Shown here in pieces: positions 14,001 through 26,200 of a DNA stretch of 64,000 nucleotides; the first letter of the stretch is position 1, and each line of letters begins with the position of its first letter. A program made the translations under genes and the position numbers. Under the pieces are notes generated by a model that worked only from the letters and a program-made list of their open reading frames with translations, was not told where the DNA came from and made no database searches. Source of the DNA: Neoechinorhynchus agilis (Eukaryota; Acanthocephala); assembly GCA_051530055.1 (NCBI GenBank), contig CM121342.1, positions 8,122,001 through 8,186,000 of the forward strand, read 5' to 3'.

Positions 14001-14283
14001 CGCTTTCGATGACCAAACCAATATTCCAATAGTCATGCCGAATGACAGGAAATGTAACCAGGCAGCTTTCCATTCTGCCCGTTTTGAGGATAATGTATTA
14101 AATGAAAGGACAAAAAGTGTACAAAAAACAATCGATAGTTTTGATATCGGCAACTTTGGAGTTCAACAGCGTTCACTTACTGCCAATAGCGGAAACTTTC
14201 TGAACGACAAAAGCAATGCTGTTCAAGATGAATTCTCCCAAATGTTTCTGTCTTTATATGGTTCTGAATTTAAGTTTGAATGA
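8054..14283 (+). CDS. HFM1: HFM1/Mer3-type meiotic ATP-dependent DNA helicase
   Basis: Ski2-like superfamily-2 helicase that in animals promotes meiotic crossover formation (ZMM pathway) in the nucleus. About 23 exons: 8054-8208, 8257-8369, 8422-8495, 8544-8676, 8733-8890, 8936-9139, 9754-10075, 10125-10226, 10279-10425, 10472-10569, 11334-11470, 11505-11660, 11708-11799, then further exons to 14283. Motifs in order: IPEKYQSIF and [11 protein letters not shown] (Q-motif region), [10 protein letters not shown] (Walker A), [17 protein letters not shown] (DExH), [58 protein letters not shown] winged-helix part and a Sec63 part follow ([31 protein letters not shown]). The acidic C-terminus after [12 protein letters not shown] resembles human HFM1 TISSYL. 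The start is the first in-frame ATG; a further upstream exon is possible. Joins near 12438, 13195 and 13240 are uncertain. No clear sign of decay. Confidence 0.9.
9287..9536. repeat. Direct duplication of about 85 bp inside a HFM1 intron
   Basis: Bases 9287-9373 and about 9453-9536 are diverged copies of one another, both holding TTTTGTTTCTTATAATTATG followed by GACTAATCATTTTGC; the offset is about 166 bases. Both lie in the 614-base intron between the SATIP exon and the exon starting at 9754. This explains much of why this intron is larger than the usual 43-53 bases of the gene. Confidence 0.7.
10926..11062 (-). mobile_element. Foldback element with a hammerhead-ribozyme-like core, in a HFM1 intron
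   Basis: Arms at 10926-10970 and 11021-11062 pair imperfectly over about 42 bases (GGAAGTATTATTTAAAGTCT against its complement). The loop, read on the minus strand (11005-10977), gives CTGATGA, then a small hairpin with GAAC/GTTC stem, then CGAAAC. These are the two conserved core boxes of a hammerhead ribozyme with a stem II between them. Hammerhead motifs of this kind are known in the terminal repeats of Penelope-like elements, and a Penelope-like element occurs at 17.6-20.2 kb. Against activity: an extra T sits between CTGATGA and the stem, and I could not place a certain cleavage site. The 764-base intron 10570-11333 holds it. Confidence 0.45.
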
Positions 14284-14473
14284 CCTAATATCGTTTTTCC
14301 TACCTCGATCGAAGTTCAGTTTTATTGCAAATGAACCATGTTTTAGTTTTGTTTATTAAAGTCAAGTTTTGCTATTGTTGCTTTTGAGCACTTTTATCTA
14401 CAAATGAGAGCTTTAAAAATAACAGAAAAAGGCTTTTCGAAACTCCGCGAAACCGTTCATGACTAAAACATGA

Positions 14474-14858
14474 CTATTTGTCCGAGGCGAATTGTTGCGC
14501 ATCCCATTCTGCTTGTTGGTAAAAGTTGAAATTATACGAATAGCTATTTTGTGGAAAGCCTAAAATATCAGTGGCTCTAATATGACCCACAACTTGTTTC
14601 ATAACTAATCCCTTTTCCTCAATTATAAATACAATCGTTGGATTTTGTATCGTTCAGATGCAGATGACTCAATGAATGACTTCTAGCATTTCTTCCCCTT
14701 GTTTTGACAGGGACAAAAGAAGTTTTTCTCATGGAACGGATGTTAGAGACTTCACCAGAGTCGCTCATCATTTTTTCTGCTGAACATTTCAACATATAAT
14801 GCCTCGTGAACATATCGTATAAACTTACATCTTCTACAAGGTGTTCAAAAGCGTTCAT
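14474..14858 (-). CDS. Small unknown protein gene, two exons, convergent with HFM1
   Basis: Not recognised. Exon 1 starts with ATG at 14858 (MNAFEHLVEDVSLYDMFTRH) and stays open for about 65-79 codons; it is rich in S, R and M with a basic stretch (SFVPVKTRGRNARSHSLSHL). A second coding-like stretch lies lower on the same strand and ends with TAG at 14476: VMKQVVGHIRATDILGFPQN, then an aromatic and Q-rich end (YSYNFNFYQQAEWDAQQFAS). The two are in different frames, so a short intron is needed; an acceptor TTAG at about 14610 fits, the donor is unsure. The predicted protein is about 110-125 residues, with no signal peptide or membrane segment. Its stop lies about 190 bases from the HFM1 stop. 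It could be a lineage-specific gene or chance; the codon pattern of exon 2 favours a gene. Confidence 0.45.
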
Positions 14859-14934
14859 GGAATCCCTTTTATATTCAGGAGACGTTTACTTTGCTATTAT
14901 TTATTGACTGCTCGTATATTCCCTTCATTATAAC

Positions 14935-15110
14935 CGAAAAAACAACCCGAGACTTTTTGAAAGTCAGTCGAACTTACGTTATAGTAACTTTCAAACAGTG
15001 CAAACCCCAATGACGACCAAAGATGTAATCGTATCTCATAGGGCAATTAATAAAATCAAAGATAATCGGTGGAATTAGTTTTTGAGTGGGTGCGAATTGT
15101 TTAACATTCG
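14935..15110. repeat. Dispersed repeat, copy 1
   Basis: Shares AATGACGACCAAAGATG and AAAGATAATCGGTGGAATTA, plus the bases between them, with 35790-35975, and part of it with 15645-15760. No box A/box B pair that would mark a tRNA-derived SINE was found, so the class is unknown. Confidence 0.7.
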
Positions 15111-15644
15111 CAAAATCACATTTAGCGATGCTCTATTCAGAAGCGCTACTGCGCTACGCGACTTGAAATTCAGATAAATGTCCTCGTGCATATGAATAAA
15201 TTTAATGGTGGTCTGCAGATTTGCGTGCTATCAAAAACCCTTAATAATACCGAGCGGTCTTAAAATAAATTTATATTTGTAAATAATGTGAGACCTTTAA
15301 GAGGATAATACAAATACCGATGTTTTCAATGGCTTTATTCAAGGGGCAAAGAACTTATAAAATTCTTCAACACAATAGTGATTATTCGTCGTCTTGTAAA
15401 AAACGCGATAATTTCAGTGCCTTCAAAAGTGCTGCATTTATCTCACCTTTTCCTGGCGTCTGATTTAAACAAAATTCAAAAATGTTCACATTTATGCTTA
15501 TGGCAGTCTTTTGAAGGCCAGTCGCATTCAAGTTCAATTTCTTATACAATGAAATGTTTTAAAAAAATGCCGAGTTTGACGAAATCGTTCGTCTTTGAAA
15601 ACAAAACGAACAAGACTTAATTTCTTTAAAAAAAAGAGTGAGGG

Positions 15645-15760
15645 CACAACACAAGCAACAAAGTTTCTCCAAAAACAGTGAGTATTTGCAGAAAGCCAAA
15701 TCCCAAAGACGACCGAAGATGCGATAGCATCTCACAGCGCAAGAGAATTAATTTCACTCC
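15645..15760. repeat. Dispersed repeat, copy 2 (partial)
   Basis: Diverged partial copy sharing AACAGTGAGTATT and GACGACCGAAGATGCGAT with the copy at 35790-35975. It lies about 550 bases after copy 1 in the same orientation. Confidence 0.6.
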
Positions 15761-15922
15761 CTCAGATAAAGCATCAATAACACTGGATTTTTTTAGATTC
15801 TTATTGATAAAAATGCGTCATCTTATGCATTACCGTTATTCTTAACGCATTTGACGTCACGATTCGCATTCATTGCTCTTTAACATCGACAGAGAAGATC
15901 CTTCGAGTTAATAAAAGTATAA

Positions 15923-16002
15923 TTTTGGTGAAAATAATCCCGGTCATTACATATTTTATTTATAGGGGAAATATGTGATGACCGGGATTATTCTCACCGA
16001 AA
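15923..16002. repeat. Strong stem-loop, arms of about 34 bp
   Basis: The left arm 15923-15957 (TAATCCCGGTCATTACATAT core) pairs with the right arm 15968-16002 (ATATGTGATGACCGGGATTA core) with few mismatches and a loop of about 10 bases. It may be a MITE-like foldback. No coding potential. Confidence 0.75.
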
Positions 16003-17599
16003 GTATATCGCTCTTTATTCATTTTCAACTGAACGGTGTAATTGTTTTGATCAGTTCAATTTACCCGTTCCTTATATCATTGTTGTTCGCTTCATAAATA
16101 CCACAAAATTTTAAGCTTTAAATTCTCGAATCGCTTTCTAATACGTTTGATTTCCTCTGCTTGTAATTTTTGTGCAGTTTGAAAGAATTCTTTCTCGTCT
16201 GCAACATTTATACCGTCGGCCACGCGTTTTCATGGGTGCACAATCGAACTTTAAGCTCCATAAAGGTTCCGGAGGTTAGTTAGCAATTCTCTGTTCCGTA
16301 TTTGTGATTTGGTCTTCATTCGTCACGGTGAATCGTTTCCTTTTATTTGCGTATTCTTCATATTTATCTTTCATTCAATGCTTCGACTACTTTTTTATTC
16401 ATCGTTTCAGTCGCGGAGCTCGACTATTAATGTCGACCAACCACACCGATCGTCATTCTAAAACCTTTTGCGCTTTTTATACGAAACCTTTCCTGTTTTA
16501 ACATCCGATTTCCTTTTTCTTGACTCTCTGTCCACATATCCGAGTTCGTCAATACGTTAAAATCAATCGCAATTTTTTGCATCTCGTTCACCTTTTTAAT
16601 TCTACTTTCTACAAATTATTTATGCAGGTTTGGTAGCTTTCCGCTATTTCCTTTATAGTTACATTAGAGCTATCCATTTCTACCATTTTCACCTCAATTT
16701 CGTCAACCCTGGCTGCTTGAACAAATCGTTCTTTTTCTGTTCGTTCGAATGCTTCAATCTGCTACCTAATAAATATTGAAGCAAATCACGAGACATTATT
16801 GGTGCTGATAATATTAAGGTATGAAAGATTCCCTAAAAACGCACATCATTTCAGTAGATCGTATTTTTGAAATATTTAGGAGATGATAATCTAGAATATT
16901 AGGATGTAACAAAAATTGAAAGTGCTGTTTAACTTAAAAATTTATTTAGGATTCAAAAAATATCAAAACGTTCTTGCCAAAAGTTACAATGCTCTTGGCG
17001 TTCTCCGCTCTATTTTTCAATGCGTGTTGTCGAGCGATGAACCTTGAAAGTCCAAAATAAATGATTCGGGCATTATCCCCGTCTGTCATTGGATTCCGGA
17101 TTGTGAATTGTATTTGGTAAATGTTGTAATCGTTCGAATGATAATCGAATCGATTTCGTAGGAACGTCGAATTTAGTGCGGCTTTAATTTTTCATGGAAA
17201 TCACAGCGGGTTTGCTGAAAATATCATTGAGGTTATAATTTTTCGCATACTATACAAATTACTCTTGCTGCCTTCCAGAAGATTTCATCAATCCTTTGCA
17301 TTTTTTACAGTTAATGAAGGATTTCATCAATATTTATCTTGTCACTGTTTTTTAAGAATAAGCAAGACATACATGACTAGTTGTTATTTAGGTCACTTGT
17401 AGACACGCGAGGGAGATCGTCCAAGACGAAATTTCGACTGATTGAATCAGTCATTGTCAATTCAATCTAAAAATTGCAGAGGAATTTGTCACAACATACC
17501 CATGATTGTTCATTTGGACTCGGGAACCTGGGATCGTCAACACGCATGCGAAGACCAGCCTCGCACCTGCGTTAATTAACAAAAGCGATTATATCCTTC

Positions 17600-19207
17600 A
17601 TTTTCAGAACCTAAAGAAAAATTAATGTCAGCAGCTTAGAGCGTATAAAACTTTCATTTTGGGATGTTACAGTCCATTGTATCTTGTCATCTACCGAATT
17701 TAGACTCGCACTCAATTTGTCGACATCCATACCCTTATCCGCAATAATGAAAACGTTACCGACATACCGAAGCCACCGTTTAATCGCTTTGTTTTTGCGC
17801 AGAAAACTCTTCTCCCAACTCCTCATATATATCGCCGATTATAGGAGCAAGAGGCGAGCCCATCGCTACACCATCCCTTTGATCGAAGAAAGTTCCATCG
17901 TACTCAAAGACAGTCCTCGACGTGCACCACTTCAATAGTTCGGTCCAGGTAGAAACATCCATCTTCACTTCTTCACATTTTTCCGATAGCAACATCGCAG
18001 TCATGTTAACTGCCTTGCCTATCGGTATGTTCGTAAAAAGCGAAGAAACGTCAGCCGTAAATAGAGCTCTATCGGTCAATGTCTGTCCCTTGATTTCACT
18101 AGCGAATGCAATGCCATCACTGATAAACGAGTCCGCCACTGGAAGCACATTTTTGGTTAACCTATTGATCTCCTTCGCGAGTTTATGGTTGAACGTCATG
18201 TGGCTTGCAATTGGAGGTCGAAATTGTAAGCTAGGCTTGTGGATGTTTGGCAAGAGGTACAAAAAGGCACATCGACTCAATGACGACCACACTTTCAGAT
18301 ATAAGTCTTCAGGTAATATATTCCGTCTAATAGGGCTTCTCAAATAACCGTTGGATTGAGTTTCCCTCTTGGTGGTAGAGTCGTTGTTCATGCCACTGAA
18401 CTTACCAGACTTCAAGAGTAGCTCGGCAGCTTCTTTGTACTTGTAAGTATCTACTGCCACTAATGCCCTGCCTTTGTCCGATTTACAGATCGTAATCTCA
18501 TCATCTGCTAATACGTTGCTTGGTATCGGCCACTCCTTATCTACCGTATTTCTATTGAGCAACCTTTATGCTTTGATCAACAGTTCACTATCCCACCGTA
18601 TATCGATTGCCCATTGTTGCCTCCGGATGATATACTCTGGTCCTTTGTTTAATAGACTTAGTTCGGTGTTGTTGAACACTCGATTCGATTTGTTCACGAA
18701 ATACATGTTGTTATTCACTCGTTTGGGACGTAAACCTTCTATCTTCTTTACATGCCGTTCCTTGACCTCGATCCTTGCCCATTCGACCTGTCGTCCACAT
18801 ATTGAGACATCCATTTGTCATCGACACAACCACCTCCGCAATTCCCGTGCGTTAACCATAGCCTTCGATGTTCTCCATCTCATTTCCTTAATCCCGGAAT
18901 TAGTGAGTTTCCGTTCGAGGAAATGTTTCAGGTGAGATTCTTGGAATCCAATCAACCCAGATTTGATTTTCATACACTTCGGCACCAGATCCTCCTCTCG
19001 ACACACCTGTAAGAAACGCAATCCTTCTTTCAAGTTCATAACCTTCGTTTCGATCTTCACCAACTTGTAAATGGCTTTTCCGCAGTTATCGCCATACTGC
19101 CTATAAATATCCTTCATGATAACATTCCGGTTAAAAGTAATCCTCTTGTGGCGATTCACACCCCGAGAATCAGTTTTATTTTGTAATATTTCGTGGGCCA
19201 TACCCAC
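17600..19207 (-). mobile_element. Penelope-like element, downstream copy (RT part, broken)
   Basis: Family: Penelope-like retroelement. Minus-strand frames in order: a leader part beginning near 19207, then a long reverse-transcriptase stretch (18562-17780) with the family blocks CKSDKGRALVAVD, RPPIASHMTFNHKLA, ALFTADVSSLFTNIP and DGVAMGSPLAPIIGDIY, then a palm segment to about 17600. The GIY-YIG nuclease part is missing from this copy, so it ends short of a full element. It looks old and carries several breaks. It follows directly, in the same orientation, a second copy at 19208-20240; head-to-tail partial tandems are usual for this family. Confidence 0.85.
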
Positions 19208-20240
19208 CTATTCAAACATTGTCATCTGAAAAACCGAAACATAGATCGCATTAGCCTATTTCCGATTGCTCTGCTTGGCTCGGGATCGCGGGGTTGCCAT
19301 TCCCGTGAATCGGGGCGTTAAATACCGCACGAACACCCTGCGATTGGGTATCCGGTTTCCTCTTTACGTTGATATTCTTGATGGACAACAGCAGTGCAAA
19401 ATTCCCTTTTTTGGCCTTCCATTGTATCCGCAAAATCAATGTATACCGCCTCTAAAACCAATTTCCGCGATAGAAATCGTTCCGTGGCCAGAAACGAAGC
19501 GCCTTCAAAGTCGACCCTGTGTTGGGTGTTTTGTTCGTGATTCGAAATGGCGGAAGAATGATCGAATCGTCAGCAAGTATACTTATGTTGGGTCACTCGT
19601 ATTTGCAAACTTTGCTTAGTTTGCCCTATATATTGTTTTCCACACTCAAGGCAATCGATTTTGTAAACCCCACATTCTTCACCGTGGGCCTCTTCCTCTT
19701 GCACAAGCCGGCTAAAGAGACCGCTTTTCGACACAATCAATGGTCGTAGTTTGTTCGTCGCCGCTTCGTTGATAAAGGTGTGCGTCACGTACTTGCACGG
19801 TTCCATTAGCACACGTAAAGGATGTCGTCGTTGTTGATGGTCTCGTTAAATTCTTTTCTGCGCGACTTCGACCACCCAACATGGAAGGCCTCGCTCTCTT
19901 AACTTCGGCGATATTCTTCTTCTATCCGCTACCCAACCTCCCTAGGCTCTCCTAATCTTGTCCTGGATCGGTTGATGGCTAGACCAATCAGGTGGGCCCC
20001 AAGGCATGTCGGGCTTTCGGAAAACGCTTGTCGTAACCTCGCCATCCCGACCACGCTGGATCATTACATCTAGGAATGAAATTGTTCATTTTTTATTTTG
20101 GGACGTTACGGCCCATTCTATCTTGCCATCAACCGAATATAGAATCGCACGCAATTTGTCGACAACCATACCCTTATACGCAATAATGAAAACGTTACCG
20201 ACATACCGAACCCGTCATTTAATCGCTTTGTTTTACACAT
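19208..20240 (-). mobile_element. Penelope-like element, upstream copy (end of RT plus GIY-YIG nuclease, broken)
   Basis: On the minus strand this copy starts near 20240 inside the RT palm, closely matching 17650-17795 of the other copy, and continues through FLDVMIQRG-like and SVFRKP-like blocks. A GIY-YIG nuclease follows at 19812-19570 (GVYKIDCLECGKQYIGQT) with its CxxC-type linker. The nuclease lies 3' of the RT, the canonical Penelope order. The 5' part is missing: homology stops within about 15 bases of the first satellite unit. Fossil, with several breaks. Together the two copies cover most of one element. Confidence 0.85.
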
Positions 20241-20249
20241 TCATAAACG

Positions 20250-23200
20250 ACACCTTGTTCAATTTTTTGACAAATATCCTTGTTTATCGATATTAAAACA
20301 TCATTAAATTTTAGATCAAATTAACTTTTCTAGGTCTACTTTTGACGCTGATTTCACCTGCAGTAACGGTTTCCTGTGGCTTTTAAAGTCTTTACATTTA
20401 GTTTCAAGATCGAAGTTCATAAAAGACACCTGAATTAAATCAATGGGGCTTTGGAGTGGTTACCAAATGATCAAACATTCTGAGCATTTCTGATGCGCTG
20501 ATTTCAATCGTGTTATCAAATTTAAATGAATCTATAAAATCTAGTGATCTCTCACTCTTGTGACTATTGACCAAATATGATAATGCGATTTCCGATGTGA
20601 ATGATGCAGCTGTAGTTTCATTTAGTACATCTTAACGCGCTGATTCCAAATCTATATTCGGATTAGCGATAGCTGTCATGGTTCTTGAGCTATTCGTTGT
20701 TCAATTTTGAGACCAATAACCTTGATTATTGATATTAATACATCAATAAATTTTAGATCAAATTTACCTTTCGAGAACTACTTTTGACGTTGAACTCACC
20801 GGCAATAACTGTTTTTTTGTAGCTTGTTAAATTTTTACACTTTTCAATGGTGTTATCTAATTTTAATGAATCTTGCAAATTTAGTGAACTTTCACTCTTG
20901 TGAATATTGACAAAATATGATAATGCGATTTCCGATGCGAATATCACAGCTGTAGTGCACGGAATAAGTTAATTTAGTACATCTTAACGCGCTGATTCCA
21001 AATCTGTTCTCGGATTTTCGATAGCTTTCATGGTTCTTGAGTTATTTGTTGTTACATTTTGAGACAAACTGCCTTGATTATTGATATTAAACCATCAATG
21101 AATTTAAAATCAAATTAACTTTTCTAGATATACTTTTGACGCTGAATTCACCTGCAATAACGGTTTGATGTTGCTTGTTAAATTTTGACACTTAGTTTTA
21201 GGATTGAAGTTCATAAAAGACACCTGAATTAAATTTGTGGTGCTCGAAAGTTGTTACGAAATGAAAAAACCTTTTGGGCATATCTGATGCGCTGATTTCA
21301 ATGGTGTTATCTAATTTTAATGAATTTTGCAAATTTAGTGATCTTTCACTCTTGTGAATATTTACAAAATATGATAATGCGATTTCCGAATCGAATATTA
21401 CAGCTGTAGTGTTCGGAATCAGTTAATTTAGTACATCTTTACGCCCTGATTCCAAATATGTTTTTGGATTCGCGATAGCTATCATGGTTCCTGAGTTATT
21501 TGTTGTTACATTTTGAGACAAACTACCTTGATTATTGATATTAAAACATCAATCAATTTAAGATCAAATTAACTTTTCTAGATCTACTTTTGACGCTGAA
21601 TTCACCTGCAATAGCGGTTTGATTTTGCTTGTTAAATTTTGACCCTTAGTTTAAGGATGGAAGTTCATAAAAGACACCTGAATTAAATTTGTTGTGTTCA
21701 AAGGATGTAACGAAATGAAAAAACATTTTGAGCATATATGAATCGCTGATTTCAATGGTGTTATCTAATGTTAATTAATCTTGCAAATTTAGTGAACTTT
21801 CACTCTTGTGAATATTGACAAAATATGATAATGCGATTTCCGATGTGAATATTACAGCTGTAGTGTACGTTATAAGTTAATGTAGTACATCTTGACGCGC
21901 TGATTCCAAATCTGTTTTCGGATTTTCGATAGCTATCATGGTTCCTGAGTTATTTGTTGTTACATTTTGAGACAAACTACCTTGATTATTGATATTAAAA
22001 CATCAATCAATTTAAGATAAAATTAACTTTTCTAGATCTACTTTTGACCCTGAATTAACCTGCAATAACGGTTTAATGTTGCTTGTTAAATTTAGATCCT
22101 TAGTTTCAGGATTGAAGTTCATAAAAGACACCTGAATTAAATTTGTTGTGTTCGAAGGTTGTAACGAAATGAAAAAACACTTTGAGCATATCTGATGCGC
22201 TGATTTCAATGGTGTTATCTAATGTCAATGAATCTTGCAAATTTAGTGATCTTTCACTCTTGTGAATATTGACAAAATATGATAATGCGATTTCCGATGC
22301 AAATATTACAGCTGTAGTGTACGGAATCAGTTAATTTAGTACATCTTGACGCGCTGATTCCAAATCTGTTTTTGGATTTGCGATAGCTATCATGGTTCGT
22401 GAGTTATTTGTTGTTACATTTTGAGACAAACTACCTTGATTATTGATATTAAAACATCAATCAATTTGAGATCAAATTAACTTTTCTAGATCTACTTTTG
22501 ACGCTGAATTCACCTGCAATAGCGGTTTAATGTTGCTTGTTAAATTTTGACCCTTAGTTTCAGGATTGAAGTACATAAGAGACACCTGAATTAAATTTGT
22601 TTTGTTCGAAGGTTGTAACGAAATGAAAAAAAACTTTGAGCATATCTTATACGCTGATTTCAATGGTGTTATCTTATGTTAATGCGTCTTGCAAATTTAG
22701 TGATCTTTCACTCTTGTGATTATTGACAAAATATAATAATGCGATTTCCAATGCTAGTATTACAGCTGTAGTGTACGGAATAAGTTAGTTTAGTACATCT
22801 TGACGAGCTGATTCCAAATCTGTTTTTGGATTTGCGATCGCTATCATGGTTCTTGAGTTATTTGTTGTTACATTTTAAGACAAACTACCTTGATTATTGA
22901 TATTAAAACATCAATCAATTTAAGATCAAATTAACTTTTCTAGATCTACTTTTTACGCTGAATTCACCTGCAATAAATGTTTTATGTTGCTTGTTAAATT
23001 TTGACCATTAGTTTCAGGATTGAAGTTCATAAATGACACCTGAATTAAATTTGTTGTGTTCTAAGGTTGTAACGAAATGAAAAAAAATTTTGAGCATATC
23101 TGATGCGCTGATTTCAATAGTTTAATCTAATGTTAATGAATCTTGCAAATTGAGTTATCTTTCACTCTTGTGAATATTAAAAAAATATAATAATGCGATT

Positions 23201-26200
23201 TCCGATGCGAATATTACAGCTGTAGTGTAAGGAATCAGTTAGTTTAGTTCATCTTGACGAGCTGATTCCAAATCTGTTTTCGGATTTGCGATAGCTATAT
23301 TTGTTCCTGAGTTATTTGTTTTTACATTTTGAGACAAACTACCTTGAATATTGATATCAAAACATCAATCAATTTAAGATCAAATTAACATTTCTAGATC
23401 TACGTTTAACGCTGAATTCGCCTGCAATAACGGTTTGATGTTGCTTGTTAAATTTTGACCCTTAGTTTCAGGATTGAAGTTCATAAAAGACACCTGAATT
23501 AAATATGTTGTGTTCGAAGGTTGTAACGAAATGAAATACATTTCGAGCATATCTGATGCGCTGATTTCAATGGTGTTATCTAATGTTAATGAATCTTGCA
23601 AATTTAGTGATCTTTTACTCTTGTCAATATTGACAAAATATGATAATGCGGTTTCCGATGCGAATATTACAGCTGTAGTGTAAGAAATAACCTAATTTAG
23701 TACATCTTGACGCTCTGATTCCAAATCTGTTTTCGGATTTTCGATAGCTGTCATGGTTCCTGAGTTATTTGTTGTTACATTTTGAGACAAACTACCTTGA
23801 TTATTGATATTAAAACATCAATCAATTTAAGATCAAATTAACTTTTCTAGATCTACTTTTGACGCTGAATTCACCTGCAAAAACGGTTTGATGTTGCTTG
23901 TTAAATTTTGACCCTTAGTTTAAGGATTGAAGTTCATAAAAGACACCTTAATTAAATTTGTTGTGTTCGAAGGTTGTAACGAAATGAAAAAACACTTTGA
24001 GAATATCTGATGCGCTGATTTCAATGATGCTATCTAATGTTAATGAATCTTGCAAATTTAGTTATCTTTCACTCTTGTGAATATTGAAAAAATATAATAA
24101 TGCGATTTCCGATGCGAATATTACAGCTGTAGTGTAAGGAATCAGTTAATTTAGTACATCTTGACGCGCTAATTCCAAATTTGTTTTCGGATTTGCGATA
24201 GCTATCATGGTCCATCAGTTATTTGTTGTTACATTTTGAGACAAACTACCTTGATTATTGATATCAAAACATCAATCAATTTAAGATCAAATTAACTTTT
24301 CTAAATCTACGTTTGACGCTGAATTCGCCTGCAATAACGGTTTGATGTTGCTTGTTAAATTTTGACCCTTAGTTTTAGGATTGAAGTTCATAAAAGACAC
24401 CTGAATTAAATTTGTTGTGTTCGAAGGTTGTAACGAAATGAAAAAACATTTCGAGCATATCTGATGCGCTGATTTCAATGGTGTTATCTAATGTTAATGA
24501 ATCTTGCAAATTTAGTGATCTTTTACTCTTGTGAATATTGACAAAATATGATAATGCGGTTTCCGATGCCAATATTACAGCTGTAGTGTAAGAAATGACC
24601 TAATTTAGTACATCTTGACGCGCTGATTCTAAATCTGTTTTTGGATTTGCGATAGCTATCATGGTTCCTTAGTTATTTGTTGTTACATTTTGAGATAAAC
24701 TACCTTGATTATTGATATTAAAACACCAATAAATTTAAGATAAAATTAACTTTTCTAGATCTACTTTTGACGCTGAATTCACCTGCAATGACGGTTTTAT
24801 GTTGCTTGTTAAATTTATACCCTTAGTTTCAGGATTGAAGTTCATAAAAGACACCTGAATTAAATTTGTGGTGCTCGATAGTTGCAACGAAATGAAACAA
24901 CATTTTTAGCACATCTGATGCGCTGATTTCAATGGTGTTATAGAATGTTAATGAATCTTGCAAACTTAGTGATCTTTCACTCTTGTGAATATTGACAAAA
25001 TATGATAATGCGATTTCCGATGCGAACATCACAGCTGTAGTGTAAAGAATCAGTTAATTTAGTACATCTTGACGCGCTGATTCCAAATCTGTTCTCGGAT
25101 TTTCGATAGCTTTCATGGTTCTTGAGTTATTTGTTGTTACATTTATAGACAAACTACCTTTATTATTGATATTAAAACATCAATCAATTTAAGATCAAAT
25201 TTACTTTTCTAGATCTACTTTTGACGCTGAATTCACCTGCAAAAACGGTTTGATGTTGGTTGTTAAATTTTTACCCTTAGTTTCAGGATTGAAGTTCATA
25301 AAAGACACCTGAATTAAATTTGTTGTGCTCGAAAGTTGTAACGAGATGAAAAAACATTTTTAGCATATCTGATTCGCTTATTTCAATGGTGTTATCTAAT
25401 GTTAATGAATCTTGCAAATTTAGTGATCTTTCACTCTTGTCAATATTGACAAAATATGATTATGCGGTTTCCGATGCGAATATTACAGCTGTAGTGTAAG
25501 AAATAACCTAATTTAGTACATCTTGACGCTCTGATTCCAAATCTGTTTTTGGATTTGCGATAGCTGTCATGGTTTCTAAGTTATTTGTTGTTACATTTTG
25601 AGACAAACTACCTTGATTATTGATATTAAAACATCAATCAATTTAAGATCAAATTAACTTTTCTAGATCTACGTTTGACGCTGAATTCGCCTGCAATAAC
25701 GGTTTTATGTTGCTTGGTTAATTTTTACCCTTAGTTTCAGGATTGAAGTTCATAAAAGACACCTGAATTAAATATGTTGTGTTCGAAGGTTGTAACGAAA
25801 TGAAAAAACATTTCGAGCATATCTGATGCGCTGATTTCAATGGTGTTATCTAATGTTAATGAATCTATCAAATTTAGTGATCTTTTACTCTTGTCAATAT
25901 TGACAAAATATGATGATGCTTTTTCCGATGCGAATATTACAGCTGTAGTGTAAGAAATAACCTAATTTAGTACATCTTGACGCTCTTATTCCAAATCTGT
26001 TTTCGGATTTGCGATAGCTGTCATGGTTTCTGAGTTATTTGTTGTTACATTTTGAGACAAACTACCTTGATTATTGATATTAAAACATCAATCAATTTAA
26101 GATCAAATTAACTTTTCTAGATCTACTTTTGATGCTGAATTCACCTGCATAAACGGTTTGATGTTGCTTGTTAAATTTTGACCCTTAGTTTAAGGATTGA

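Larger units (their letters stand above)
14859..17599. other. Gene-free stretch with dispersed repeats and a hairpin
   Basis: No gene recognised. It holds two diverged copies of a dispersed repeat (14935-15110 and 15645-15760) and a hairpin at 15923-16002, listed separately. The rest (16.0-17.6 kb) is AT-rich with only short chance frames. Confidence 0.5.

Noticed and set aside
18474-19749. Plus-strand open frames of 76-153 codons at 17.7-19.7 kb
   Set aside because: They are shadows opposite the Penelope RT and nuclease frames.
17600-20240. Penelope element with permuted, N-terminal GIY-YIG nuclease (Naiad/Hydra type)
   Set aside because: The nuclease at 19570-19812 lies upstream of the long RT frame, but it is preceded by the RT end of another copy (about 20240-19900). 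So it is the C-terminal nuclease of a canonical element placed in tandem.
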